DNA from: Parasponia andersonii
Taxonomy: Eukaryota; Streptophyta; Magnoliopsida; Rosales; Cannabaceae
NCBI GenBank assembly: GCA_002914805.1
Contig: JXTB01000004.1
Span: 2,277,824-2,341,823 of the forward strand
DNA length: 64,000 nucleotides
Direction: 5' to 3'
The position numbers were made by a program, and so were the translations under genes. Positions 24,840-37,005 of this stretch are shown here, piece by piece. Numbering within the stretch: the first letter of the stretch is position 1; every line of letters starts with the position of its first letter. The notes beneath the pieces are model-generated. The model saw only the letters and a program-made list of their open reading frames with translations. It ran no database searches and had not been told where the DNA came from.

Positions 24840-27800
24840 ATGGCCGAAGCTGAAGCTTCTTGTCCAACTCCAACTCCAACTCCAAGTCCAAGTCCAAGTC
24901 CATCATTTTTGGAGGTGAAATGCAAGAGCTCGGGCGAGACAAGGCGGTTTGCGGTTGGGACGGAGGCGGGTTTCGCAGTTTCAGTCATAAACAGAAAGTT
25001 GGGTTTGGGTTTGGGTTTGGGTTTGGGTTTAGGTTTAGGAGACAAGTGCCTCCCTCTTGCTCTTCACATTGAAGCCATCAAACAAGGCCAGGAGCCCATC
25101 ACGTTTGGTCCCAATTCGGTTCTCCTGAGTTATGGTGACGGCTGGATCTTACAGACTGTAACCGATCTTGATTTTTCTGGTAATTTCCTTTTCATTTTTG
25201 GGTCTTAATCCTTTTCTTTTCATTTGGGTTTTCTGAACAATTTTCAATTTTTGATCTTAATTTAATATTTATAAATATTTTTCATCTGGGGTTTCATTTT
25301 TTGGGTTGCATTTTATACATCTGACTTTGTAATTGTTTTTTTCTTCCCGAATTTAAGATATTGGACATGTGGAAGATGTTGCGAGGCCTGTGATGAGTCG
25401 AGTACCTAGCGTAAATGTAAGATTTCTATACATTGATTTGTTTGTTTTTCGAATTTATTCTTATTCGATATAACATTCATAAATTTAAATCCTAATATTT
25501 AAAGAGGCTGGAAATGGTATGGAAATAAAAACTTTAGGCTATGTTTGGTGGGAGAGAGAGAAGAATAGGGAAGAACTACAGAACCTAAGGAAGGAACATG
25601 GAGAGAAAAAAGAGGACTTTTCCCTTGTTGTGTTTGGTACGAGAAAAAAATGAGACAATTCATCCAATTGTGGAGGGATCAAAAATATTACTCAAACAGA
25701 GGATTTGAATTCTATGGTGTAATCTCTTTCTAAAATCTTTCTTACCAAACAACCAACCTACCCTAAATCCAGCCGTTAATCCCTCGCCCCTCTTTCCTTC
25801 CACTTTTCCCTCTTACCAATCTTACCAAACAAACCATTAAGTTTGTTTGTGGCAACATTTGTCACACCTTAGAAAGTACTATGAAGAGTCTTGTGAGTTT
25901 TTTCTTTTGTATAAAAACAATGCAGGAGACCTTTTGAGAATTTCATTGGTGAATTCGTTGCTCGATGGTTGATCATCTTTTTCTTTCTTGCATTGGCATG
26001 ATGGTTGTCAGTGCCTTTCAATTTATTTGATGTTGATATTTTATTTACTTTTCTCTTTCTGAGGTTGAAATTAAGATTGGTTATAGCTAATTAAGAACTC
26101 ATCTCTCTATCTCTCTCTCTCTCTCACACACACACACATATTATTGTTGGATTTTACATGTCATTAACTGATTAAATTACTGCAAAGGCAGTCTCAAAAG
26201 AATGAATGAAGAGGAAAACAAAATCTTTAGAACATCTTCTTTCATTGCATAACTCTCGCTTTTTTTCATTTTTGTTGGATTTTACATGTCGTTAACTGAT
26301 TGCATACCTGCAAAGGCAGTTTTTAAAGAATGAACGTGAAGGAAAACAAAATCTTTATAACATCTTTCACAGTATGTTTCTGAGAAAACATGACCTTCAA
26401 GGATAGAGCCTGTCAACTTGCTTCTCCAAACAAGTAGATATAGCATGTAACAACAAAAAGTCTAGACAAACTGTTGGTAACATAAGGTTACAATGAAAAC
26501 AAAGAATTAAATAATTTCTTTCTATTCTTGCTGAAGCCTATTCCAGGGCTTTTCAGGAATCAAACATTTTAATGAGGTCATTTTTATGGAACTTTCATGA
26601 TTTTGTAGTACTTGAGAATTCTGCTAGAGATAGCACTTGTTCCCTCATGGTGGAAGAACTTTTCCACCTAGGCTAACAGCTATCACTCTTATTTTCTATT
26701 TCCTGAAATTCCAGCACTTGTTAGTCTTGATTACGAAGAAGTTTTTCTTTTTCCTCTTAGTTCTTTTGCATTATTTTTTACTCAAGATAATTTGGCATGT
26801 TGTTTGTAATGTTACAAAAGAAACTATTTTCCAATTAACAAAACTGGTTTGTCTGTTCAGACATATTGTACTGTGTACAAAATTAATGTGAGTGAGAAAA
26901 TCTTTTATTTTGTAAGGGCTTTAGTAATTGCTCGTTTAGGTTGACAATCAATGCTGGAGGAAAGTTGTTGTTGTTTTTGTTTTATTTTTTTATTATTTCT
27001 TACTTTTATTACATCAAGTATTGCTCTTGTATTTTCTCCTTGTGTTTTGAGTACTTCTTTTTGGTAAATCAATTATTGCTTTGCTCTTGTGTTTTCTTCT
27101 TCTACTTCTTCCTCTTCTTTGGGAATTTCAGTCTAGTTTTACGCTTCAAAAACCACCCCAATTCCTAGTAAAATTATGTTAGCTGAATATCTTGGATCAT
27201 AATTCATAATCTAAATGGTTACTTCTGAATTATGATGCCAACCGTTTATATCTCCTCACACACACATCTTACATGTCCCTTACCCTTGCCTTTCCTAATA
27301 AATAAATATAAAGGTATTGCCCTGCAGTTTGGATTTTTATCTCAATTTAGATCTTGATACCCCCAAACAACAATTTTATTCTCTAGACCTTGGACTTTGT
27401 CAGCTGATTATCTAGCTTCTCAGAATAAAATATTAAAAAAAGCATGGCTTAGGCCCTGATTTTCACAATACAGTATGCACAAGTAACATCTTTCAGTCCT
27501 CTTTTCCCAGCTAAGCAAAACAGAGAAAGGAAGAGTTTCCTAACACTGAGATCAATCAATTTATCAGATTGAAGTTTTGCACTCTTCTTTTGTGTTTGTG
27601 TAATGAAACTATAATACCAACATTGTTGAAGCCTTAATATATGCATGTGCAGTATTTTTAGGATAAGTAGGAGCAAGAAGAAAATAGAACAATGTCTGCT
27701 TACCTTTTATTCTGTGATCCTGTCAACTATTATTCCCAGTTTTTATTTCATAATTGCATCACATTACTGCCTATATTTTGATCGTCGGTAAAGTTTTTTG

Positions 27801-28194
27801 CTTAGTGGGTCATGTGTTCATTTTGGTTCTGTAATGAGTTGAATTCAAACCCTTTCTATTCCCCTATTAAGAATTTGAAATGGTGATAGTAAATTTATGG
27901 TTAATGTATTTAAGAGGAAAATGTTAGGAATTGTTTTTCTTATTTTATTTCTGCTCAAATAAACGTAGAAATCTCTTTGGCAAACATATTAGCTAACATA
28001 TATTTGATTTTAACTTTGTGCAGGGTCCTGACTCCTCTCACATTAGAAAGAAGGTGACAAAACCTTCAATTAGTTTGGTGTACTTTGGAAAAATAGTATT
28101 TGCTTTCGTTCTGCTATTTGCGCTTGGCGCAATTTTCACATTAGCACTGGAGTATCTTCCCGCATTGATATCATATGTCCAATCCTCCATCTAA
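24840..28194 (+). CDS. Unrecognised small protein with C-terminal membrane segment, 3 exons
   Basis: Predicted exons 24840-25179, 25358-25416 and 28024-28194 join in phase to 189 residues ending in TAA. The ATG has a good context (GGCATGG) and an in-frame TAG lies 15 nt upstream. Seen: a low-complexity PT/PS run (residues about 10-22), a globular part with a (GL) run (about 54-67) and the motif ITFGPNSVLLSYGDGW, a short hydrophilic linker, then one hydrophobic segment (about 151-174) followed by a short tail. There is no signal peptide, so the likely topology is N-terminus in the cytosol with a C-terminal anchor (inference). I do not recognise the family or a function. The exon structure, codon-scale conservation of the frame, and clean GT-AG sites support a real gene. 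Intron 2 is 2.6 kb and contains a hAT-like MITE. Confidence 0.75.
25001..25027 (+). repeat. GGGTTT hexanucleotide run inside exon 1 (G-quadruplex motif)
   Basis: Five GGG runs separated by TTT loops start at 25001, 25007, 25013, 25019 and 25025 on the coding strand, followed by two TTTAGG units. They encode the alternating Gly-Leu stretch. A second in-frame hexanucleotide run, CCAACT/CCAAGT, encodes Pro-Thr/Pro-Ser at about 24868-24902. Confidence 0.9.
25537..25840. mobile_element. hAT-like MITE in intron 2 of the small membrane-protein gene
   Basis: The left end GGCTATGTTTGGTGGGAGAG is mirrored at the right end by ACCAAACAAACCA, the usual imperfect terminal inverted repeat of hAT-type MITEs. 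It is about 300 bp with no ORF. I could not fix the 8-bp target duplication. Confidence 0.55.
26145..26370. repeat. Direct duplication of about 90 bp, intron 2 of the small membrane-protein gene
   Basis: A block containing TTTTACATGTCATTAACTGA then TGCAAAGGCAGT, GAATGAA and AACAAAATCTTTA at about 26152-26240 recurs at about 26280-26365 with several substitutions. It is non-coding. Confidence 0.7.
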
Positions 28195-28450
28195 ATGATT
28201 ATTTTCTTCTTTAATCGAATCAATGTGTCGTGTGTGTATCCCTCTCCAATTTCGGCAGACAAATGAAAATGAAAATAGTTTGCATCCTTTTTTGGCTGCT
28301 ATGATAGTCGGTCTATCATGAAGATTTGATATGCCGTAAAAACTGATTATTCCGGCAAGTTTTAGTTGTATGCTTCCCACCTTCACTAAACCATGGTACA
28401 TGTAATTCCAACTCCAACTTGGACTAAAGTAGAACCAGTTATTGAAAATT
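28195..28450. other. 3' flank of the small membrane-protein gene
   Basis: This is probably the 3' UTR; a polyadenylation site is not fixed. The CDS ends at 28194 and the next repeat starts near 28451. Confidence 0.4.
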
Positions 28451-28718
28451 TCATATATATATATATATATATATATAGTCACTAATCTGGTAGGTTTTTT
28501 TTTTTTACTTATGCATAGGTATCAATTTGGCCAATGAAAATTTAGCATGCATATTTTTTTATTGTAAAAAATAAGAAAAAAAGAACATTAATGATACAAA
28601 TTTTTTCATACACTTCATATCATCATTAGATGGTGATCTAACGGTTTAAAAAAAATACCTACTAAAAATAAAAAATAAAAACTTGTTGAATTGACAATCA
28701 TATATATATATATATATG
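28451..28718 (+). mobile_element. TA-microsatellite-flanked MITE family, copy 2
   Basis: It is bounded on both sides by (TA) runs (28452-28479 and 28699-28717). It shares CAATGAAAATTTA, CATATTTTTTTATT and the end word TGAATTGACAATC with the copy at 48360, and its reverse complement aligns with the copy at 7097. Confidence 0.65.
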
Positions 28719-29139
28719 CACATAAAATATATTTGGAATGGAGACGGGGATTGAACTCAAAATCTTCTACATACAGAAAACTTTATATTATCCCTGAAAT
28801 CTACCAATATTTAGGAGATACCCGAGAAACTATCAAATTGTTACGGAAATTTCAATTTCGTTTCTATATATTTCAAGTTTTGGCACGCCAAAAAAAAAAA
28901 ATCATGCTATTTTTCAAGTTAAAAAGTATACATATGCTATGATATGAACGGTAAACGTGGAAATGATTTATATTAAATACTTGCTTTTGACAACATTAAC
29001 TTGAACCCTGAGGAAAGTGAAACAAATCTAATAGTGTCGACTTGTAAAAAATGACTAATATTAATTACATGGACATGCAACATGTGAAAGCAGGGCCTCC
29101 TTGATCAACATTCTATTGTTCCTAGTTCCTTTGAATAGT
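28719..29139. other. Convergent intergenic space before the MutY homologue
   Basis: AT-rich; it holds the probable 3' UTR of the minus-strand MutY homologue next to 29140. Nothing else is seen. Confidence 0.4.
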
Positions 29140-32100
29140 TCATCTGTTTCTTTTCTTGGATGGGGCAGGAGCTGGATTAGTGGCAAACTTTTGCTGCTTA
29201 AATTTCTGAACCATGGTGTAAACCTGCATCAACATGACAAATTTAACAAATCAAACCCAAAGTAAGCTAATGCATTTTAGTTTATGTATTTTATCACTGT
29301 AAAGAACATTGCTGAGAAAATAGTCTTAAAAGCAGAATCAGAACGAATCAAGGCTACTAAGTACTAATCTATGCAATGCTATTGTCCAATACATGTCAGT
29401 TTATGATGTTAGGCTGTTAGCTAACAACAGCCAAATTTCAAACACTAGGAACTTGTCATGATTCCATCTTCTGCATATTCAATCCTCTTATCATATAATG
29501 GTAAGGTCCTTTCTCCCAAAGCCCAAAAAGCTGAAGAAATATTTATAAACAATTTCGAGAACTGGAAAATGTCACCCCGACCATTTTCTCATATTAAGGA
29601 TTTAGACCATTACCTTTCTAACACTAGTTGTCAATCCCGTGCTTGAAATGACCTTGCTGTCCACAGATTTCCAATGCAGGTCTTCTCTGTCCTGCTTTCG
29701 GAACGCATGCTTCAACCCACCTTCATGCTCCAAAAAAGTAACATCAAAGACGTAGGAAAACCGCCAATATAGAAACATAATACTAATTTGCCATTACTGT
29801 CTTTTTTAATATGCTATCCTCACAAAGCTGCCTCGAGTAAACTCAAAAAGCTGCCTTGAATAAATTGAATTTTATGAGGCTTAAATCAGCTCAGACTCAG
29901 AGATGCAGTGTCTGGACTGATTTTGAAAAGCAATGTAGACAATAGAAGCTACTCTTACTTCTAGCCTGTAGACAATTACGAAACAGAACCTTGATTTCCC
30001 TCTAGCTCTACCGTGAAAAAGGCATGAGCACCATGAAAACCCAAATGCCCATCTATGTATGTAACTAACAGTCTAAAGTCTTATTAAACTATAGAGTACC
30101 TTTCATACGTGTTAGAAAAGGAAAACAATGGAAATGGCATAAGACAAATCCAACTAGGTTGCATGTTCAATAACTCTCATAAACTAAAGCGTAACAACAT
30201 CAAAAAAGAAAACCATTAACATTGAAGTTCTTTGAATTAAAGGAGATCTCGAATATGTATGAATATAAACGCTGTAAAAGTGGATTGTTCAACAATTATT
30301 GTAAACTTAGATTTAATAGCACGAAGTGCATACCATTGTGTAGTACAAAACGCAATACACTGTTATCACAAACGGGTGACCTCATAGTATCTAGCTAATG
30401 CTATGTATGAAAGAACATTAGAGTATATCTACGTCAACAAGACTGATTAAATTTTTCCAAACCAAGAGCACTAATTCTAATATACATATATATACAATAT
30501 TATATGAAAACACACACGTCAGACCATGCAGGACATTATATTGGGTCAATGGATTGCAAATTATAATTGGAATGTATAGCATTTCTAGAATGATGTGTCT
30601 TTCATAAGCATATAGACAAGAGCAGGAAAAGGGAGAGAGTTCATACCTTTGAGATGTACTACCAACAATTCTGCATATATCTTGAGGCGTATGTGAGAGA
30701 AAATGTGGACAAATTCTCCAACATGTTCCCTGAGAACAATTTTACAGGTCTTTCTTACATCAAACCCAAAGTTGTTTTTCAAATAGTGATCAACTGCCTT
30801 TTTTCTGGTGACCAAGTCAGCTTCTCCATCCAGCAGGACAGATGGGAACTCCCAGAGACCAGCAAGCAAACCTTCATCAGGCCTTTTGACAAGAATGAAT
30901 TCACTGTCTGATGGGTGTGTCTCTGACATATCGTCATCTTTCACTATCTCCAGAACACATACAGCCGAAAAATCACGTCTTTGTTTGATCTTTACCCCCT
31001 TTACAGGATAATTTGTGACAAGCACTGAACTATCATTTCTGGAAATTGAAAGTGCACGGCAGTGATCTGAGACGGGACAAGAAGAGCAATTTGGACTAGT
31101 TGGAGTGCATATGGTTGCACCGAGTTCCATTAGACCTTGATTGAAATCCCCAGGCTCGAAGGGGTCAACTAGCTGAGCAGCTAGTTCCCTATTACCCCCG
31201 TACCACCACCGACACACATATATTCACATGAATTTCAAAAAAGAAGTTGAAGTAAAAGAGAAATTGTGGCAGCGGCAGAAGTATTAACTATTAACTAAAA
31301 CTCACCAAAATCTCTTGACAGTCTGAGAGTCTTTTGGATTGGCAGAAATAGCCTTTAGTCTCGCGATGACCCTGACTACATTGCCATCAACCACTGGAAC
31401 AACCTGATACAGTTTTTCTTGAACAATGCTCCTTCCTTGTTGATTAAAGCAAAATCATACAAGCTACTACTTACCTCTTTAAATGCTATGGAGGCAATTG
31501 CTCCAGCTGTATACTCTCCAATTCCCGGAACTTTTCGTAGGGAAGAAACTGTTCTGGGAAACTCACCTCCTTCTGCAACAATCATCTTTGCTCCCTAACA
31601 ACACCAACATAACAAAAAGGGTCAAAAAGGGCTTCCTTAATAGTCAAGATTTTGTAAGTTCCACGGGTTTTTATTCATTCATTCATATGGAACACTAAAA
31701 TTTCATATGAAGACCGTACAGAAAAAGAGCTAAAAAAATTTCTTGCATCTCATGAAAATAACCATATATGCTTTATATTTAGACATTTTTATATCACAGA
31801 CACAAGTGAGTATAATTACTTTTATGGATACACCAATTCGTTTAAACATAAAAGATTGGGAGTAAGTTGATTATGAATCAACATGTGGTAAAGACTGAAC
31901 TGAATCCAAGAGTACAAGAAGAAGGAGAAGAAAAAAAAAGGAAGGCACCTCAAGAAGATATCGTGCTCGTCGGTAGTAGCCGAGACCTGCCCACATTTCA
32001 TTAACCTCGTCGAGAGAAGCCTGAGAGAGGTGGCGTAAAGTGGGCCATTTGGAGATCCAACGTTTGAAATAGTGAATGACGGTTTGAACCCTGGTCTGCT

Positions 32101-32311
32101 GCAGCATAACTTCGGAGACCCAAATTCTGTAGGCTCCCTTCTCAATGTGGTCCTCCGCCAATCGCCATGGGAGCTCTCTGCGGTTTAGGCCGTACCAACC
32201 GAGAAGAGAACCTCTTATATCTTGTATTTGCCTTTCACTAAACATATCTTCCATATCTGCTTCCTGCTGCTGCGCCTCTTCGCTTGCTGCTCCTCGCCTT
32301 CCCGCTCGCAT
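29140..32311 (-). CDS. MYH: Adenine DNA glycosylase (MutY/MYH homologue), 6 exons
   Basis: Predicted exons 32311-31949, 31594-31475, 31403-31306, 31188-30647, 29720-29614 and 29223-29140 join in phase to 437 residues. Known activity: the enzyme removes adenine mispaired with 8-oxoguanine, in base excision repair. Seen: LPWR and SEVMLQQTRVQ with the catalytic Glu (about E67); helix-hairpin-helix VPGIGEYTAGAI (about 143-154); VVDGNVVRVIAR with the catalytic Asp (about D167); a complete 4Fe-4S ligand set C221-X6-C228-X2-C231-X5-C237; and a C-terminal NUDIX-like domain with GLLAGLWEFPS and the FSH loop that reads 8-oxoguanine. The C-terminus is basic (KKRNR), possibly nuclear targeting. The start is the first Met of the frame, with an in-frame TAA 9 nt upstream; M20 or M23 are alternatives, and an extra upstream exon cannot be excluded. 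The gene is convergent with the small membrane-protein gene at 24840-28194. All key residues are present, so it should be active. Confidence 0.95.
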
Positions 32312-32430
32312 TTGCCTTTACCCTACTCAGAAAACCTCTGCCAAGCACATTCAAAAACGCTCTAAATTTGGCTCCAACTATTCTAAAACCTTAAAACAAA
32401 TGATACCATTGTTTTCATTTTTATAGTAAA
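32312..32430 (-). promoter_or_regulatory. Promoter-proximal region of the MutY homologue
   Basis: This is the roughly 120 bp between the start codon and a tRNA-like SINE head. No clear TATA box is visible. The SINE sits unusually close to the gene start. Confidence 0.3.
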
Positions 32431-32436
32431 ATACCA

Positions 32437-32600
32437 AGTTTATCACCTCAGTTGGTTAGGGGACTGTGGCCAAGCAAAATTATGGGTTCGAACCTAGGGG
32501 AGGTTAGGGATTCTTTTTTTTCCACTTTCCACACCCGCCTAGCACTAAATCGTATAAATCAGTTTTACACTAATATATAGAGGTATATTTTCTCTTATTG
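32437..32600 (+). mobile_element. tRNA-derived SINE-like element
   Basis: CACCTCAGTTGGTTAGGGGA resembles an RNA polymerase III A box, and GGGTTCGAACC about 35 nt later resembles a B box. The spacing suits a tRNA-related SINE head. It is followed by a T-rich tract and an unrelated body with no tRNA fold or CCA-side acceptor stem, so it is not a tRNA gene. The 3' end is approximate. Confidence 0.6.
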
Positions 32601-32629
32601 TGTGTTTCTTTATTTTTTATTTTTAAAGG

Positions 32630-33095
32630 GATGTTTGGTATTGCATTTTGTTTTTGTTTCTATAATGGAAGAAAAATGTGTTTGGTAGTCATTACTTTCT
32701 TTTAAAAAAAAAAAAAGTAGAAATAAGAAAATAATGTTAGAAGCACCCAATTAGAAAAACAACATTGACATTTTAAAAAAGTCATAAATAAATAGAAATG
32801 GATAAAAGAAAAAGTGAAAAAAGAGAGTGAAAAGAAGAGTAGAAGAGAAAATAATGTTAGAAGGACCCTATCTGGAAAAAATAACATTGATATTTGAAAA
32901 AAGTCGTAAAGAAATAGAAATGGATAAAAGAAAAAATGAAAAGTAGAATAGAGGAGAAAGAAAGTGTTAGAGAAAAAGTAAAAGGAGATTGAGAAGAAAC
33001 AAATTAGTAAGAGAGAAGGAGTTAAAAGAGGAAAAAGTGAAAAGAGAGAAAATGATGAGAGAGAAAAAAGACAAAAGATAACCTGATAGGTCATT
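32630..33095. repeat. Purine-rich block with a 120-bp tandem duplication
   Basis: The segment GAAAATAATGTTAGAAG occurs at 32727 and again at 32847, each followed by ACATTGA, AAAAAAGTC and GAAATGGATAAAAGAAAAA. The block starts near GGGATGTTTGGTATTGCATT, a hAT-MITE-like end. The 130-residue minus frame here is low-complexity F/L/S and not a gene. Confidence 0.6.
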
Positions 33096-34005
33096 TATAT
33101 AGTTATAGTTTCTTTCACCAATTGATGTTAGCTCAATTGGTCTATAATTTTTTAGAGTATTTAATGGATATGGAAAAATATACTATTGAAGTTTAGTTAA
33201 ACAAATTTGTAATTTAAATTTCTGACGTATAGATTATTCTTAAATTCTATATAAATTATAGAAGCCTATTGACCATTAAAGAAGTGGAAATATATCCTAG
33301 TGAAAAATATTAATAATTGGATCGAGGTGAAATTATTATTTTACCACTCTAATTATTTTATTCTTCGTTACTTTTCATATATCTAATAGATAACTTGACA
33401 TTATCAAGAAATTTATAATTCAATAATCTCTTTTATTAAATACTCAACACTAAGATCTAGTTATCCAATTATCCATAGCTAAATAAAGTGATATTAACTC
33501 TTTAAATATAAGGATCATGGTATTAATATCTACAAATATAGGTTTTCTAATCCATAAGATTATTTTAGCAAACAAAAGGAAAAAGAATATTTCTTTTATT
33601 CGTAGTTGTTAATAGTTCTAATAATATATTTTTATAAGTATGAATTCATTATTTATTTCAGAATTAAGAAAAATACTCTGAATTATTATGTGATATATAA
33701 TTTTATAAAGGACTCTTAATAAATTCATATTTTACTTTGTTATGTTAAGTACATTTAATATATACTAAATTTTTTGTTTAAAGTTAATATTTTGGTCATT
33801 TTAGACTCGTCACTCCCACTTAAAATATAAAGAGACTACAATCTGTTTTTCCAAATAAAATGCTTGACTTTTATTTTGAATATTGTGGATTAATTTATAC
33901 TACATAAAGAATTATGTCTATCGCATATAGCATCTACATGAAATAATTCTTTATCTTTTAGTCTAGAATCTTCGAGGTTTTTTTTTTCTGCAAGTAAGAA
34001 GGAAA
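33096..34005. other. Gene-free AT-rich stretch
   Basis: It opens with TGTTAGCTCAATTGGTC, a lone A-box-like fragment of a possible second SINE. I see nothing else. Confidence 0.35.
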
Positions 34006-34007
34006 TT

Positions 34008-34275
34008 TATTATTGAAATAAACCAATTGCTACAATATGAGCATCACAATAAAAAATTTCCCAATGACAAAATAAACTATGAGTACTGAAAAAACTAATC
34101 CTAGTATGTGTATGGGCCGCTTCATTTTTGGAGTGAAAGATGAGGCGACAAGAGCCACTACCGTTATCTATTAACAAAGAGTTTGTATAATCAATAGTAT
34201 TATTGCTAAACATATCATTAGAGGAATTCACTATATCCACGATAACGTTGAATCAGTTTCTACCACATGGACAAT
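34008..34275 (-). pseudogene. LINE-type RNase H-like fragment, frameshifted
   Basis: On the minus strand VETDST is followed, after a frame change, by VDIVNSSNDM, then a line ending LIFHSKNEAAHTHTRIS and a final IVAIGLFQ. This pattern fits the RNase H domain found at the end of plant non-LTR retrotransposon polyproteins and in related host proteins (an acidic residue in VxxDS, then HxxNxxAH). It is short, broken and isolated. Assignment rests on motif pattern only. Confidence 0.45.
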
Positions 34276-35042
34276 GAATTTTAGAAACACTGTAAGATCT
34301 AAATCTTCATATCTCAAAGTAAAACATTGACCTTGATAGACTTTGTCTTAGGAAATTGTGTAGCACCTACATTGAATTTTTTTTCCCTATATTTAGATTA
34401 TAGAAAATTAATATCTAGAAGAAACACATAAAATAAAAAAAGAAAAATAAATTAAACAAACAAAACTTATATAGATCTAGAATCTAGTAGAACAATAAAT
34501 GAAACAAAATAAAATATTTACAGATCTAGAATCTAGTAGGACAAAACCTCTATAAAAGTAAATTTACGGAAACAAGACATCTACGCAAAATGAATGATTA
34601 TTGAAAAAAAACAAAATAAATTGAAAAAATTCTACCGAAGAGAGAGATCAAGAGAATCTCTCTCTCCGGTGAGATGGAGATAAAGACAGAAAAAGTTATT
34701 GAAGAAGAAGATGGGTTTTTTTTTTCCTACTTAGGTTTTGAATCTTGGGTTATTTTACTTCTCCTATAAATAATTCCACATTATAACTGCATGAAATTAA
34801 TAAAGTAAAAATATCTTTAGTGAACTTAAAATGTCTTTTTTTTTTTTACAAAGAAACCAAATGTTTTTAAGGCTTATTCTTGAAAATTTCTGTTTTATTT
34901 TTTCCTTTTTAATTTATAATAAAAATTTTTGATCAATTTTTCTATTTTAAGAAAAGTCTGTCTCAAAAGTGCTAGCCAAGGCCTAATGATAGTAATATCG
35001 ATGACTTTCGATAATGCTATGAACCCATGACGATATATATAA

Positions 35043-35086
<44 letters not shown>

Positions 35087-36980
35087 ACTTTCAATAGAAT
35101 AAATCAATACTAATATATATTAGAATAATGTCTTGTAAAGCATTTTATTATTTTAATATTATAAATAATCTTTATCAGAATATTTGTTATCTATATGTTA
35201 TTAATAAATTTTATATCATGAATTTCTATTTTATTTATGTCTCATTAATATACATGTGATGTCTATGTTTATCTTATGCAAACATCTAAAAGATTCCAAG
35301 ACATGTAATGAGTAATAAATAATTATTCGTATGATGAGTTCATGTGTGAGAGACATTATATTCTTTATTTCATTGTATCTAAATTAAATTATTTGCATTC
35401 TAACAAAATTCTTACAACAAGATATTATGTATTTGACTTTTAGAAATATATACACAAGCTTTAAGAATTTATATGCATATCAGATTAAATTACAACGATG
35501 ATTTCTTTTTAAAAAAATCCAACTTTTGCCAAAAGTTACCACATAAATTTTGCCATGTGACAATAGAAACTCGGAAATTTTTCTTTTTTCTTTTTTTAAT
35601 AATCGCATATAATATAATCAAAACTAGTTCTAAATTAACACCACTAAATTTGCAATGAGACATTATTAGTACCACAACTAGTTTTAAGTGAATCCATTAT
35701 TTAAATTTTATAATGCTGATAATTTAACAAACCTTAGACTCAAATGGTTCTATTACTTTTTAAAGGATATAATCCTTGAATATATGAATTTTATATACCC
35801 AATCGTTATTCAAAATTAAGAGGTATATGGTTGCATTGAAAACAAAGATAATTTATTGGTAAAATGCAAATGTCTACCTCATTCAAAACCAAAATGGTCA
35901 ACTTGGAATTTTTCAAAAAATTTTCAAACCAATTTATCATGTCTTAAGCTTTTTTTTTTTTTTTTAAGTTCAAAATTAGGAAAAATACTTGGAACTTTTA
36001 GTTCATAATAATTACCTTGACCTAAAATATTTTCCAACTAACACTACCAAATGTAAATTAGGATTACTTTGGTACCACAACTAAATTTAGTATAAACCAA
36101 GATTCAAACTTTATAATTGGGTAAATTGACAAACTCCAAGTCTCTAATAGCCCAAAAATTTCTAGAATCATATATTTCTTAAATAATAAATTCTTTTACC
36201 AAATCCATATTCAATTTTTTTAAACAAAATATTCAAAATCTCTCTAGAAGCAAACATGTTGCAATGATAAAATGCAAGGGTCTGCATTATATTGAACCTA
36301 AATTGTCAATTTCAAATTTCTAAAAGTTTTAAACCCAAATAATACGACATTAATTCTAACCAAATTTTATTAATTCGAGATTTCCCTTACGAAAATTAAA
36401 TTCGATAAGACTGGAAAAGAACAAATTTTAATTTATAACTAAGTCTATATTATTATATCAATCTATGAATAAAAAAAAACAATATGTGATGACCATCCAA
36501 AAGTCCTACCAATGCATGATACAAGATTATAGAAATGATTTATCAAACACTCAAATAGATTAATCACATATAAATAATTTCTAAGAAATTCAAATCATAA
36601 CCCAACAAGCACAAATAATGTCAAGGCATGCAATCAAAATACAAGATATTGGATTATTATTTTAGAACTTATGAGATTCACAATTATAGACATAAGAGTA
36701 CAAGAACGAATGCCCATTTGAATTGAGAAATTTTCGATAAGAATAGAATTCACCAGTCTCGTGTCATTCTCGACACTTCTAAAACTAGAATTTTAGGGTA
36801 TAACCATCCTAAAGATATCAAAGTTATACTATAGAAAGGTGAACAAAAGATTCGAAATGAATTAGAGTAAAGACATCATATTTAGTTAATTTCTAAGTGA
36901 TGTACGAGGTATTTTTAAAATACTTTTCCAAAATCCTTTTAAACACTAAAATATCACAAGCAAGATCTCAGATGGATCTG
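34276..36980. other. AT-rich stretch, probable decayed interior of an LTR element
   Basis: It contains paired AGATCTAGAATCTAGTAG words (about 34474 and 34521) and a (TA) run (about 35055-35084). It lies on the internal side of the primer-binding site at about 36984-37001, so the right part should be the 5' interior of a minus-strand LTR element. No gag or pol frame is recognisable and no partner LTR was found. Confidence 0.35.
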
Positions 36981-36983
36981 AAG

Positions 36984-37001
36984 CTCGAAGCTCTAATACC
37001 A
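36984..37001 (-). other. LTR-retrotransposon primer-binding site
   Basis: On the minus strand TGGTATTAGAGCTTCGAG begins four bases after the LTR end. It matches, with one change, the plant element primer site complementary to the 3' end of initiator tRNA-Met. Confidence 0.8.
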
Positions 37002-37005
37002 AAAT

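Noticed and set aside
25001..25040. Telomere-like TTTAGG/TTGGGT run as an interstitial telomere
   Set aside because: The unit is six bases (GGGTTT), not the plant TTTAGGG heptamer, and it is in frame within an exon.
24718..25045. Overlapping minus-strand open frames with PKPKPK and ELELEL runs
   Set aside because: They are antisense shadows of the hexanucleotide repeats in exon 1 of the plus-strand gene.
32702..33094. 130-residue F/L/S-rich minus-strand frame
   Set aside because: It arises from the purine-rich 120-bp tandem repeat and contains no domain.
33120..33150. Second tRNA-like A box (TTAGCTCAATTGGTC)
   Set aside because: No B box follows, so neither a tRNA gene nor a SINE can be supported.
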